55,112 nucleotides of DNA from positions 1 to 55,112 of the IMG/VR virus record IMGVR_UViG_3300043399_000050. One strand, written 5' to 3'. Shown piece by piece: positions 38,097 to 49,000 of this stretch. Origin of the DNA: a virus. The notes beneath the pieces are model-generated. The model saw only the letters and a list, made by a program, of their open reading frames with translations, ran no database searches and was not told the DNA's origin. Each line of letters opens with the position of its first letter. The stretch's first letter is position 1. Both the position numbers and the translations under genes were made by a program.

Positions 38097-38501
38097 ATGA
38101 CAGTTAATGTAGACGATGTAGTTGCGACCTACATGAAGTTACGGTCGCAGAAGGAAGCCATCGAAGCCGAAGTCAAGGACAAGGTGGCAGGCATCAAAGC
38201 CAAGATGGAGAAGTTGGAAGCGTGGATTAAAGAACAGGCTGACGCGCAAGGTGTGACATCGTTCAAGACCAAGCACGGCACTGCGTTCCTAACCACAACC
38301 GACTACGCCAATGTTGCTGACTGGGATGCGGTGCTTGATTTCATCCGTACCCAAGAAGCCTACGACATGTTGGAGAAGCGCATCAGCAAGGTCGCAGTCC
38401 GTGGCTATATTGAAGCCAACAAAGCCGTTCCCCCCGGTGTCAATTACGGCACGAAGTTGGAGGTGAACATTCGTAAACCCGCCGTGAAAGTGGAGGACTG
38501 A
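38097..38501 (+). CDS. Coiled-coil replication-operon protein
   Basis: The 134-aa protein has an N-terminal coiled coil (YMKLRSQKEAIEAEVKDKVA) then a globular part with FKTKHGTAFLTTTDYANVAD, WDAVLDFIRTQEAYD and the end VPPGVNYGTKLEVNIRKP. This plan recurs in phages next to the ssDNA-binding and helicase genes, sometimes annotated as Gam-like nuclease inhibitor. I only support the coiled coil and the association. GGTGACACT precedes the ATG. Confidence 0.6.
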   Translation: MTVNVDDVVATYMKLRSQKEAIEAEVKDKVAGIKAKMEKLEAWIKEQADAQGVTSFKTKHGTAFLTTTDYANVADWDAVLDFIRTQEAYDMLEKRISKVAVRGYIEANKAVPPGVNYGTKLEVNIRKPAVKVED

Positions 38502-38502
38502 C

Positions 38503-38871
38503 ATGTTCGCAGGATGGTTTAGAAAGATGGTGCGTGAATCCATGAATGAGTTGGCAGGCGCACAAGTGCGTGAGTCCACACAGATGGAGCGCATGTTCGG
38601 TAACTGCTCACCCGCAGTCGTTGCGTTCAAAATCAACAACGGTTATGTGGTGCAAACGATTGACACCTCTAATGAAGTTGTTGGTGGTGTGCGCTCCACT
38701 GGGTTCACCTACTGCAAGGACAACCAAGCCATTGCAGATCACATTGTGGCGTCAGCCATGAAGGAAAAGATGGGGCTCCAACCCTATCAGCAAGAAATGT
38801 TTGAAGCGGCACAATCCAGTGCCAAGTTATCGACGACCAGTCGTTTTGCTACAACCAACCGCTCACTTTAA
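38503..38871 (+). CDS. Unknown 122-aa protein
   Basis: The protein starts one base after the previous stop, MFAGWFRKMVRESMNELAGA, and has beta strands (PAVVAFKINNGYVVQTID) and a helix, with a Ser/Gln-rich tail. It lies between the coiled-coil and probable ssDNA-binding genes. The tail (SSAKLSTTSRF) is likely disordered. No function known. Confidence 0.5.
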   Translation: MFAGWFRKMVRESMNELAGAQVRESTQMERMFGNCSPAVVAFKINNGYVVQTIDTSNEVVGGVRSTGFTYCKDNQAIADHIVASAMKEKMGLQPYQQEMFEAAQSSAKLSTTSRFATTNRSL

Positions 38872-38881
38872 GGAGAAATCT

Positions 38882-39865
38882 ATGAGCAACCTGACCCTTG
38901 CTAATGTGCAAGTTCCCGCCCACCTCGCCACTCGCGTTGGTGTTCCTTCCGTTTTGTCCCAGTCTTTGGGTGGTGGTATCGGTGGTGGTGAATCCACTGC
39001 TCGTATCAGTATCAAAGGTTCGCGCTTCCGTATTGTTGAGGGCGGTACTGAGACTGTGATTGATGCCACCTCCCTAGATGTTGTGGTAGTTGGTGCTAAC
39101 CCCCGCCTGTCCAAGACTTGGTACGCCAAGCAGTGGACTCCTGAGAGCGAACCGTCTAGCCCTGACTGCTTCTCGTTGGATGGTGTGAGCCCTGACCCAC
39201 AAAGCGAAAGCCCTCAGAATGACCTGTGTGCATCTTGCCCACAGAACGCTTGGGGTTCCAAGATCACGCCGCAGGGCAAGCAGATCAAAGCCTGTTCCGA
39301 TCAGAAGCGTCTTGCTGTTGTGTCTGCTGATGACCCGACTGGGCCTATCTACTTGTTGCAGGTTACCCCTGCCGCACTGCAAGGTCTTGGCAAGTACCAA
39401 AAAGAATTGTCCATGCGCGGTATCCCCGCCGAGATCGTCCGTACCCGTGTATCATTTGACACCGATGCTTCGTTCCCCAAACTGAAGTTTGACTTCGGTG
39501 GATTCTTAGATGAAGCCACTCAAGCAGAAGTTGACAAACTGTTTGGTTCCGAGGAAGTTCGTCAAATCACTGGTGAATTGCGTGCGTCTACTCCTCCGGC
39601 AGTACCGCAAGTGACACACCAACAAGTTGCGCCGAAGCCCGCCCCTGTTGCGGCGGCTCCCCAACCCGCTCCTATCCCCGTGGCGGAACCTCAACCCGAA
39701 GCACCCAAGCGTGGCTTTGGCGCACCTAAAAAGGCGGCTCCTGCCGCTCCTGCAAAGGCGGCAACAGTTGTTGCACCCGCTTCTGCACCAGCCGCTCCGT
39801 CTGCCGCTTCACTGGCTGACGAGATCGCCGCACTTGTCGGGGAGGTAAATGCTGATGACGCCTAA
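38882..39865 (+). CDS. Probable ssDNA-binding protein with zinc site and disordered tail
   Basis: The ATG at 38882 behind AAGGAGAAATCT gives 327 aa. A beta N-terminal domain (ISIKGSRFRIVEGGTETVID) is followed by DCFSLDG...DLCASCPQNAWGS and KACSDQKRLAVVS, a four-Cys zinc motif typical of a phage protein family often called ssDNA-binding. The last ~90 residues are Ala/Pro-rich and then acidic (ADEIAALVGEVNADDA), like the tail used by SSBs to recruit partners. It lies with helicase and primase genes. Confidence 0.65.
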   Translation: MSNLTLANVQVPAHLATRVGVPSVLSQSLGGGIGGGESTARISIKGSRFRIVEGGTETVIDATSLDVVVVGANPRLSKTWYAKQWTPESEPSSPDCFSLDGVSPDPQSESPQNDLCASCPQNAWGSKITPQGKQIKACSDQKRLAVVSADDPTGPIYLLQVTPAALQGLGKYQKELSMRGIPAEIVRTRVSFDTDASFPKLKFDFGGFLDEATQAEVDKLFGSEEVRQITGELRASTPPAVPQVTHQQVAPKPAPVAAAPQPAPIPVAEPQPEAPKRGFGAPKKAAPAAPAKAATVVAPASAPAAPSAASLADEIAALVGEVNADDA

Positions 39866-40142
39866 CCCGCCTATCGACTTTGTAAAGGTCGAGGCGTTAC
39901 GGAGGCACATGATGTTGACAACCGACAACATGGCGCGTCTGTTTGGTGTCAGTCGGATGACTTATTATGGGTGGGTTAAGGGTAAGCCCCTGCGCAAATC
40001 CAACGACGGAATGGTGAGGACTGTGCTAAAACAGTTGCTTGCTATCATGGTCGAGGACAAGTGGCCCACTCCTGATGTCATAGCGATGGAGCAACCACAA
40101 CGCAAGGAACGCCTTGACGAACTATTGAAGCGTTTTGAATGA
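39849..40142 (+). CDS. Helix-turn-helix DNA-binding protein
   Basis: The 97-aa protein has a Cro/XRE-type helix-turn-helix: MMLTTDNMARLFGVSRMTYY followed by GWVKGKPLRKS, then a helical dimerisation part (VLKQLLAIMVED). It starts within the last codons of the previous gene behind GGAGG. It may regulate the operon or act in replication initiation with the next gene's primase-helicase. A candidate to bind the repeats at 23138-23510. Confidence 0.75.
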   Translation: MLMTPNPPIDFVKVEALRRHMMLTTDNMARLFGVSRMTYYGWVKGKPLRKSNDGMVRTVLKQLLAIMVEDKWPTPDVIAMEQPQRKERLDELLKRFE

Positions 40143-40146
40143 GGTA

Positions 40147-40166
40147 AGGGGGGAGCAATCCCCCCT
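40147..40166 (+). promoter_or_regulatory. G/C hairpin before the primase-helicase gene
   Basis: A stem AGGGGGG / CCCCCCT (40147-40166) with loop AGCAAT lies in the 40-base gap. No T-run follows, so it may slow translation or act as an mRNA processing or attenuation site. Confidence 0.55.
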
Positions 40167-40182
40167 GAATAACGGGGACTGT

Positions 40183-43050
40183 ATGGACACGCTGAGTTTT
40201 CTTCAGCGAGTTTTACCAACTGAGGGATGGTACTGTGTAGCCAGTTTTGAGGGTGACAATCCAAAACCAAGGCATGGATACTTTGATTCAGTAGAAAAAC
40301 TCGCAAAAGTTATTGTTGCCCTGAACGGGCGTGGGATGAACACCTACTACTCTATCTCCACTTTCAAGGAGAAGCGTAGGCTCAAGGAGAATGTTCAACT
40401 CACCAAAGTCCTAGCCATAGATGTTGATTGTGGCATAGGCAAGAACGGAAAGCCGAAGCCCTTTCCAAATGCAAGTGAGGGCGCAAAGGCTCTTGTTGCT
40501 TTCGTCAAAGCGACAGGGCTACCCATGCCGATGATGATCTCGTCAGGCAACGGCATACATGTTTACTGGATATTGGATGAAGCGATAGCGCCTGAGCAGT
40601 GGAACCCACTGGCTCATGCTTTGAAAGCCGCTTGCTTGAAACACAACTTCACTCCCGACATTGGGGTGACTGGTGATAGCGCACGGATTCTGCGCCCTGT
40701 TGGGTGCGTCAACCCCTTTGGTGGAAAGACCGCAACCTTTATTCGCGACACGCAAGAAGTGTCGTATGCACAACTGTGGTCAATCCTTGAACCATATACA
40801 TCAGGCTCACCGTATGAGCCACCCGAGCGTAAACAATCTACCAGTAAGTTGCTGGATGCTTTGGCAGTCAAGCACGAGTACCAACCCGCAAATCCCGAGC
40901 GCATCATCAATGGATGCCAACAGATCAAATGGGCAGTCGAGCATCAGGACGAAGTGTCCGAACCCATGTGGTACAACCTCATCGGTGTAGCGGCGTTCTG
41001 TAATGAACCTGAGCAGGTAGCCATTGAGTGGAGCAAGAACCACCCCGGCTTTGACCAAACCGCAACCCTCAACAAGTTGCACCATTGGAAGCAGGGCGCG
41101 ACCGGCCCGACGACATGTCCGAAGTTTGAAACCGAACGCCCCGGTGGATGTAAGGGTTGTAAGTTCAAAGACAAGATCGGTAGCCCCGCAAGATTGGGAA
41201 CCCAGTTTGCAGAAGTCAAGTCGATGGCGGCACTTGCTGACCCATTGGCGGCAGAGATTCCAGTACCCAAACCGTTTAAGCGCACCACAGATGGCATGAA
41301 GATGGTGATTGATGACACGGATGTGGATGTGTGTAAGTTTGACTTGTATCCGATTGGATACGGGAGAGACGAGGGGTTGGGTTATGAAGTCGTGCGCTAC
41401 ATGTGGAATCGCCCGCATGTGGGGTGGACTGAGTTAGCCCTACGGCAAGCCCATCTGACTGATGGTAGCCGTGACTTTGCCGCCGCGATTGCCGATCAGG
41501 GCATCGTACTTTTTAACAAGAACCAAACGGGATATTTCCAAATGCTTCTACGCTCATACATGGAGGAGTTGAAGCAACGCCGTGGACTGACCAACCTTTA
41601 TTCTTCAATGGGATGGAAGGATAACTACAACGAGTTTGTCATCGGCAATGCTGTGATGCGCCGTAATGCTAACGGTGAAGTCACCTCCGAACAAATCAAC
41701 CTAGCGGCATCCATTGGTCGAGTCACCGAGGACATGTATGCGTCCAAGGGCTCGCTTGAAGAATGGGTGAACTTCACAAACATCTTGCAGACTGGCGGCT
41801 TGACACTCCACAAGTTCTTGCTAGGCTTCTCATTCGGCACACCGCTACTGAAGATCAGTGGCTTGAAGGGTTTAATCCTGTCGCTCTACGGCAAGACTGG
41901 TGGCGGCAAGACCTTGGGTCAGTACATGATGCAGTCCATTTGGGGCAACCCTGACCTGCTCCATTTCGGTGGCAAGTTCACACAAAATGGTTTGTTCTCT
42001 CGCTTGGCTTTGCATGGCAACACGCCCATGACCGTGGACGAACTGACCATGATGAACAACGAGGAAGCGGGTGACTTACTTTACTGGACTAGCCAAGGGC
42101 GAGACAAGGCAAGATTGAACCGCAACTCCGAGGAACGGGCGATCAAAGAGTGGGCAACCACCTTGACTGCATCCACCAACGAGTCGCTACATAGCAAACT
42201 GTTTGCCCACGGACACGCAACCGATGCGCAACTGGCTCGACTGATTGAGTTCAATGTTCACCCCCATCCACTGTTCATCAAGAACACACAAGTTGGTAGG
42301 CAAATCCACGCTTTTCTAATGAGCAACTACGGACTGGCTGGCCCTGAGTTTATGAAACGCATCATGGTGATGGGCGCACCTGCCGTCAAAGGGATGCTTG
42401 AACATGCTCTTGCGGAGTTCCCCAAAAAGTACGGGGTACATTTTTCAGGCGAAGATCGGTTCATCGAAGCGGGTCTAGTGCTTGCTGACTTGGGCAACCA
42501 ACTTGCCAAAGAGTGGGGCTTAGTCCTGTATGACTATGAGGACGCAACTGCTTGGGCAGTGAATGAAGTCAAGAGCATGAAGTCCGTAGCCGAGGGTAAC
42601 AAGTCAGATGCCTTCGACACCTTGGGGGAGTTCATCAACGAACACATGGATAAGATGGTTAGTGTCAGCCACACCGATGGACAGAAACCCATGCGGGACA
42701 ACACCCGCCCATACATTGATGAGGTGGTTATTCGTTACGACTTCTACCGCAAGAACTTCACTGATGTGTACCACGGTGGTACGGTGCTAATCGAACGCAC
42801 GGCACTACGCAAGTGGTTGTCCCGCAGAGGTGTGGACTTCAAAGGATTCATACGGGAGTTTGAGGAAGAAGGCATCATCGCCACACCCAAGTCGCAGAAG
42901 GCATATTTCGGTAAAGATATTGGGCTAAAGATTCCGCAGTGCTATGTGATTGGCGTCAACCTCAATCACCCACGCTTGCAGGGAATCTTGGATGACGCCG
43001 CTTCTCAGCCTATTGAGAACCTAACGCATGGGCAGTTGAAGGTAGTTTAA
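40183..43050 (+). CDS. Primase-helicase (AEP primase-like N-terminus, DUF927 helicase)
   Basis: The ATG at 40183 with GGGGA upstream gives 955 aa. The first ~300 residues look like a primase: TKVLAIDVDC (metal Asp pair), MMISSGNGIHVYW and GDSARILRPVGCVNP, as in archaeo-eukaryotic primases of plasmids and phages. A Cys motif (CPKFETERPGGCKGCKF) follows, then a DUF927-type helicase with Walker A GKTGGGKT (570-577) and Walker B MTVDELTM. It likely opens and primes DNA for the PolA. It ends sharing bases with the opposite strand's giant gene. Confidence 0.85.
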   Translation: MDTLSFLQRVLPTEGWYCVASFEGDNPKPRHGYFDSVEKLAKVIVALNGRGMNTYYSISTFKEKRRLKENVQLTKVLAIDVDCGIGKNGKPKPFPNASEGAKALVAFVKATGLPMPMMISSGNGIHVYWILDEAIAPEQWNPLAHALKAACLKHNFTPDIGVTGDSARILRPVGCVNPFGGKTATFIRDTQEVSYAQLWSILEPYTSGSPYEPPERKQSTSKLLDALAVKHEYQPANPERIINGCQQIKWAVEHQDEVSEPMWYNLIGVAAFCNEPEQVAIEWSKNHPGFDQTATLNKLHHWKQGATGPTTCPKFETERPGGCKGCKFKDKIGSPARLGTQFAEVKSMAALADPLAAEIPVPKPFKRTTDGMKMVIDDTDVDVCKFDLYPIGYGRDEGLGYEVVRYMWNRPHVGWTELALRQAHLTDGSRDFAAAIADQGIVLFNKNQTGYFQMLLRSYMEELKQRRGLTNLYSSMGWKDNYNEFVIGNAVMRRNANGEVTSEQINLAASIGRVTEDMYASKGSLEEWVNFTNILQTGGLTLHKFLLGFSFGTPLLKISGLKGLILSLYGKTGGGKTLGQYMMQSIWGNPDLLHFGGKFTQNGLFSRLALHGNTPMTVDELTMMNNEEAGDLLYWTSQGRDKARLNRNSEERAIKEWATTLTASTNESLHSKLFAHGHATDAQLARLIEFNVHPHPLFIKNTQVGRQIHAFLMSNYGLAGPEFMKRIMVMGAPAVKGMLEHALAEFPKKYGVHFSGEDRFIEAGLVLADLGNQLAKEWGLVLYDYEDATAWAVNEVKSMKSVAEGNKSDAFDTLGEFINEHMDKMVSVSHTDGQKPMRDNTRPYIDEVVIRYDFYRKNFTDVYHGGTVLIERTALRKWLSRRGVDFKGFIREFEEEGIIATPKSQKAYFGKDIGLKIPQCYVIGVNLNHPRLQGILDDAASQPIENLTHGQLKVV

Positions 43051-46000
43051 TCGGGGACACCCGCAAGGGTTTCCTCGTCTACCCCATACATGCGCAGAAG
43101 TTCTTTGGCTTCTGCACGACCCGCCTGCGCGGAGGACTTGAGCGCACGAATCGCCATTGGTTTTTTGGCTTCACGGAAAGCACGGTTGACCGAGTTACCA
43201 AAGTTCCTGATCTCAAGGCGTGTACCCTTAGTGGATTCGTTCCACTCACGAATGTAGTCTTTGACTGCGGCTTCTGACTCACGGTCGCCTGACAGACGGG
43301 CAGATACAGAACGGCGCACCGCTTCAGTCTTAATCATCTGCATGTAGGCTTGTTCTTGAGAGTCAGCCATCAACCAGTCCATCTGAGCCTGTGCGCGGGA
43401 TGGATGCCAGCCCATCGCTTTACCCATGATCTCCCAAGTTGTTGCGTTCTGAGAAACTACATAACCTTTCTTGTCCGTAATCGCACCCGTGTTGTGGTAC
43501 TTGAACGCATCGCCAAGGTTAGCGATTGCCCGTACTGGGGAGTCACCCATCAGGGATGTGAAACTCTTGCGACCCGTAACCACTCCGGGGATGGTGTTGA
43601 AGGTGTACTCAAACGCACCTGCCAAGAACGAAGTAGGCGCACCTGCGATGTTGACCACTTCACGAAGAATCTCTTGCTTGGTAGCCGAAGGCTTGAGCAG
43701 ACCAGTGCCGGGGACAATATCGCCAAGACCCAAGCGGTTGGAGAATGACCAGCCAGTGAAGTGGTCAAGCAGACCACGCATCATGATCGGAGTCAGATCG
43801 TTGGCAAGTTCTTCACCCACGGTGTTGCGCAAGATACGAGCAAACTCTTTCTCAATCGAACCAGTCTTGAGGCCAAGACGCTGGGCAATACCATCAACAA
43901 TGTCCAACAAGTCGTCAGAACCCGGTAGTCCTCTCACCCCGGAGAGCAGGAGCAACGACCCAAGCATGATGATTCGCCCTTCGTAATTCATATTCTTGAG
44001 CAACTGAATCATCATAATCGGGTACTGTTTGTACATGTACACGAAGGACTGCAAGCCACCACGGAAGAAAGCAGGGCGGTTGTACTGAGCGTAATCACCT
44101 TGCGTTGCATCAACGGCACGAGTGGCTACCCCACGGGCGGCAATGTCGGCTTGCGTTGTCGTAGCGCCAGAAGCAATCTGCCGATCATACTCACCACGAT
44201 ATGCTGCTAGGAGTGTGACTCGACGGTTGAACTGCTCGGTGTAAGCGAAGGGGAACATCCAAGCCTGAATAAATTTCTGCGCAGTTGGGTTACCAGTGAT
44301 GCGGCGACCACGGCTAGTACCAGTCATGGCGTTGAATTGAGCGGCGTCAAGGCGTTGCTCCTCAGTCATCTGCTCAAGGAAAGACAACTCACCGAGGGTT
44401 AAGCCATCCTTATTGGTCTTAGCACCTGACTTCTGTAAGGCTTCGATTTGATCTTTGATGTACTGAAGGTTGGCGTACTTGAAGTTGCCCACCCGCATAC
44501 CATAGGAAAGCAAAAGCGATGCGGCTTTACCTGCACCCAGTCCGACACCAAAGCCAGTCTTGGGGTTGAAGGTAGACAGGTACGCCCATGAGTTTGTCGG
44601 CAACGAAAGCACTTGCGTTACGCCAGTGGCAATGGAGCCACCTAGTTGGGCAATAGCCGCCCAAGTACGAGCCGCAACCGACCACTCGTTGTTTGTCCAA
44701 ATGTCATCGGCGTGAACGATGTCACCCGTAGAGTCGAGCCAGTCGATCATGGACTTGGCGCGTTCCTTATAGTAGTTACCCTTGGTGACAAACTTATCGT
44801 CAGGAGCCACGGCATTGCCATAATAGTATTTCTCTTGGAAGTACTCGCGTGCTGCCAGTTCTTTGGCTTCACCCTTGGCGGATTCCCACTTCAGGCGCAG
44901 TTCTTCCAGTCGGTCAGCATCGCCTTCCCAGTTCAGTGGGTTGTCAATGATCTCGTCATACTGGTGGCGGAACTCTTTGTTAGCGGCAGTGTAGGCTTGT
45001 TGCTCCAAGAAGGCAGACGCACTACGAACCACATCAGCATCCCAGCCAGCCATACCTGCACGCTGGAGGTTGGCACGAGCGCGGGTGTTTTGTGCCGTGA
45101 CTTTCTTAACGAGCGTGTCGCGCTCACCCGGAGTCAGGCGGATGCCAAGACGGGACAGGGAATACATCACTTCGTCATAGTGCAAGATGTCTACCAGTGC
45201 TGGTGTCTGTTCAGCGACGGAGGCTACGGCACGCAAATAGACGGTCTGTGCAACTCCGTCTTTGTCACGCATCTCATGCTCACCCGCAAGGATGGCATCA
45301 ACTTCATCCTTGACTTCACGGGCGGCTTTCTCGTTTGCCACCTTGGTAAAGAACAGGGAGTCTTGCTGGCTCTGCGACAGACGGACTGGAATCTCTTTGC
45401 CACCTTCCATACGGTAGGCTTGGACACGCACTTGCCAGTCGCCGTCACGGGTCAAGGGTACATAGTTACCAGCGATGGTGCGCTTGGCGTACATCTGATC
45501 GTCATTGATCGAAGCGGCAAACATGGTGCGCTCCTCCACCCGGCGAACCAACGCCCAAATGGAGTTACCGTTCACATCGTCCAACTCAGGGTCAGTACCG
45601 ATGCGCAGTTTGGGGCGCAACCCTTTAACAATCTCGTTGACTTCCTCAGCCGTGTAACCTTTGACGGTCTTAGCCAAGTCGTTCAAGGCAAGGTCAGTGT
45701 AAAGTGAGCGACCAAACTTCTTGTTTAGCCATTCGTTGGCGTTGTCCTCAGACTGTTCGCTTAGTACCAAGCGGTTGTCTTTGTAGACTGCTTCTTCCAT
45801 ACGCATGTCATCGTAGATAGCCACGATGTCGTCAATGAACTTGCGTTCGCGTGCAGTCAGTCCAGACTTGAAAGCATCTCCGATACCAGCCGTAACTGTG
45901 CGGGTCTGTTCATGGATAGCACCCATGTACTTGGAGCGCAGAATATCCACGGCACTATTGGCGATGGTGTCAGAGAACTCTTGGTAGACCTTGTACTCAA

Positions 46001-49000
46001 TAGAGTCCTCGGTCAGGTCTTTGAACCATGCGGGGGTGTCCACCATGTTAGGCACGGCGTAAGTACTCTCGCTCAACTGCTTGGTGTATCTACGCTTGGT
46101 TGCTTCAATCTTACGGTCGAAGTCCCGCTCAGTTTTCTTGATCTTGAGTTGTTGTTCCAACTTGGCTTCTTCGTTATCCAGTTCAGCCAACTTGTCATTC
46201 ATGCGCTTGAGGTTCTTAGCCTTGCCTGCTTCCAATGCCTCAAGGTCAGCCGTTTGGTTAGCGGCAATCTCAGCCCGATGCTCATCGGTCATCGGCACTT
46301 CCTTGAATCCTTGCTGAACCTTAAAGCCTTTCTTGAACTCCTCAAAGGACACCATACCCATCTTCTTCAGGGACTCAATGGCGTCAGCGTTGATACCAAA
46401 AGTCTGCTCGGTCAGGTCGTAGTAGACGGGGTTATCCATCTTAGCCAGTTGGCTATCCGAGTACTGGTTCATGCGCAACAGCGTGGCGTAAGCCATCAAT
46501 TGCCCAGCCCGCAAGTTCTCGTCAGGAGTCATACCCTCGCCCATGCCTAGGAACTTGGCTTCGTGAGCAGTCTTGGTTCCCTCGGCGTAGCGGGTCTTGT
46601 ATTCAGTTTGGCGGGCAGCACGGTTCTGAGTAACCGTAAATACTTTGAAGTAGCCCTTACTCTTGCGAGCCATGTTGTCTTGCGTTTGGATACCGTCAAG
46701 AACTTTCTGTACCACATTACGGACATTAGCCAGTACGCCCTTGCCTTCCTTGCGCATCTTCTCAGCCGTTATCTTGGCTTCAAGTAAGTCTTTCCACGCA
46801 CGCTGGATACCGCCGTACATTGCACGGTTTTGGTTTACATTGTTCAAAGCAAATGTGGCGTCCCCGATTGGCATTGCTTGCGCAAAGCGCAGAACTTCCA
46901 TGTCCGATTGCTCGTTGAGCAGAGACTGATTGACCTCTTTGAAAATGCTAGAGACATTGACTTCAGAACGACCAATGCCTTGACGGATGTACTTGCGTGA
47001 TAGACCAATCAAATAGCGGGCAGAGTCGTCTTGGAAGCGGAAGCCCAACTTGTTGAGTTGGTCTTTGACCCAGTTCCAGAATCGCAGAATGGTGTTCGTA
47101 TCTAGTGCAGCGGCACGGTCAGCCAGTACTTCTTCAACGGCTTCAAGGAACGGGATGTTCTTACCTTGGGCGTACACCTCGGCTGCGTGCGTAAGTGTGG
47201 GGTCAGAATCAGCAACAAGTCGGAGTATCTTGTTCAGTGCAGCATCGCTAAATAAACCACGGAAGCCCACATGCCCCAGCGTTTCGTGGGCAATGATGAA
47301 GCGGGCGTGATCTTCGGAGTAGATGAAGTCCGAGAACAGGACGATGTTGTTGCCCCAAGCCATACCAGCGGCATTAACCGCTTCGATGTCGCCTTCACGG
47401 CGGGCTTTGGCTGCGGCTTCAAACAGCGCAGGGTTTTGCCGTTTCATCTCAGCAAGGTTGGAGAACACCGCCACATTGGGCTTGCGTGCGTAACGGGAGA
47501 TGATGCGGGCAACGAACAGACGCAGCGGGCCAGCCTTCATTGGGTCAGCAGGTTTGCCATCCACACGGAAGAAACTCAGGTCGCCACGGTCAGTACCAGT
47601 CTTGTTGTCCATCAGCGGGTCATACTGAATGTCGTCCAGCGTGGTCTGATCTTCCACATCTTCTAGTTCACGCAGTTCCTTACGGGCTTCGTTGTGCTTC
47701 TTAGTGAAGTCATCACGAGTCATCTTCTCGTCAGTGCGAGTGTTCGGGATGTAGTAGGACTTGCCCGGTGGCTGGGAAACAATCGGCTCACCTTCAGCCG
47801 TAAAGTAATCTTGGATGGTTCCACGAGGGCCAACAACATAGGATGGCTCATCAACCTTGGCGTACAGTTTCTTGAGGTGGTTAACCAACTGCTCTTTCTT
47901 AGGCCACTGAGGGGTGGAGTTCAGAAAGTTAGCCAGTCGCTCCTCAGGAGTAACCAGTTCATTAGCAGGTGGCGTAGTGATTGGGCCAGCCACGGCTTCT
48001 TGTTCAGCCTTGGCTCCGGGTTCACGGACTCGCTCTTGCACAGTGGCGTCGTTCAACAGACCGTTCTCAGCCAGCAGTGCGTACAGACGCGAGTTTGGAC
48101 GGATTACATCTTGGTCAAGAGCAACCTCACGCAGTGCCTGCTGGAAGTCCAGTTTCGATACGCCTTGCTCATGGTCTGCCAAGAAGTTTTCAGATGTCTT
48201 ACGCAGGTAGGTTCGAGGTGCAGAGAACACCAGCGTCTCAACGATGTCGTACAGGGCTTCCGCATAGGCGGCAGCATCCTTGGTTGTCTCAGCCGTTTCA
48301 ATGGCGAGGTCAAGTTCTTCGTTGGCGGCAACTGTTTCTTCAGACGCTTCACGCGGGCCACGCTTGGTTTCACTGGCAACCACGGCAGGCTGGGTAGTTG
48401 TACCCATGATCTGCCCCACCATAGCCGCAATACCACTCGGGCCTTTTTGCAACTTGGCGGCTTTGGGTGCAGGCTGCGCCTTAGCCTCAGTCTTTTTTGC
48501 CGGGGCTTTCTTTAGCGTCTTGCCCCCTTTGGGTGGAGGCGGTGGCTCCTCAGGTGGAGTCTCGGCTACTTTTTCTTCGGCTTTGCCTTTGCGGAGGGCT
48601 TTACCTTTTCCGGCAGGTTCTTTGGCACGCCGTACTTCTTGGCCCACTTCTTCGCCAGTTGGGGTTTCTGGCTGAACAGATACCCCTGCTGCGCCTTGCT
48701 CTTGAACGGCATCTTGTTTCTCCTTACGGGTACGCTTGGGTTTAGCAGGCGGCTGAGGCGTACCTTGGAACTCACCGTCTTTGAACTCGCCATCCATGAC
48801 GGTTCCATCGGAATCCAAGAAACGACCCTGCCCGTGGGGTACGCCATCTTTCATGCCCCCTGTGTAGACACTGCCATCGAAATAAGTCAGGGTTCCCTGA
48901 CCGTTGGGTTCACCGTTGCGCAACTGCCCTTCGTAAACCGAGCCATCCTCATAGGTAAAGATGCCAGTACGCTGGCGCTTGAGTGCTGCACCCCTAGCCG

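Noticed and set aside
40183-43050. Possible phage-inducible integrase or recombinase in the replication operon.
   Set aside because: Motifs are those of primase and helicase; no tyrosine or serine recombinase signature is present anywhere I could see.
44646-45707. A 353-codon plus-strand frame inside the giant gene.
   Set aside because: Antisense to a continuous 2748-codon gene; no ribosome site or recognisable domain.
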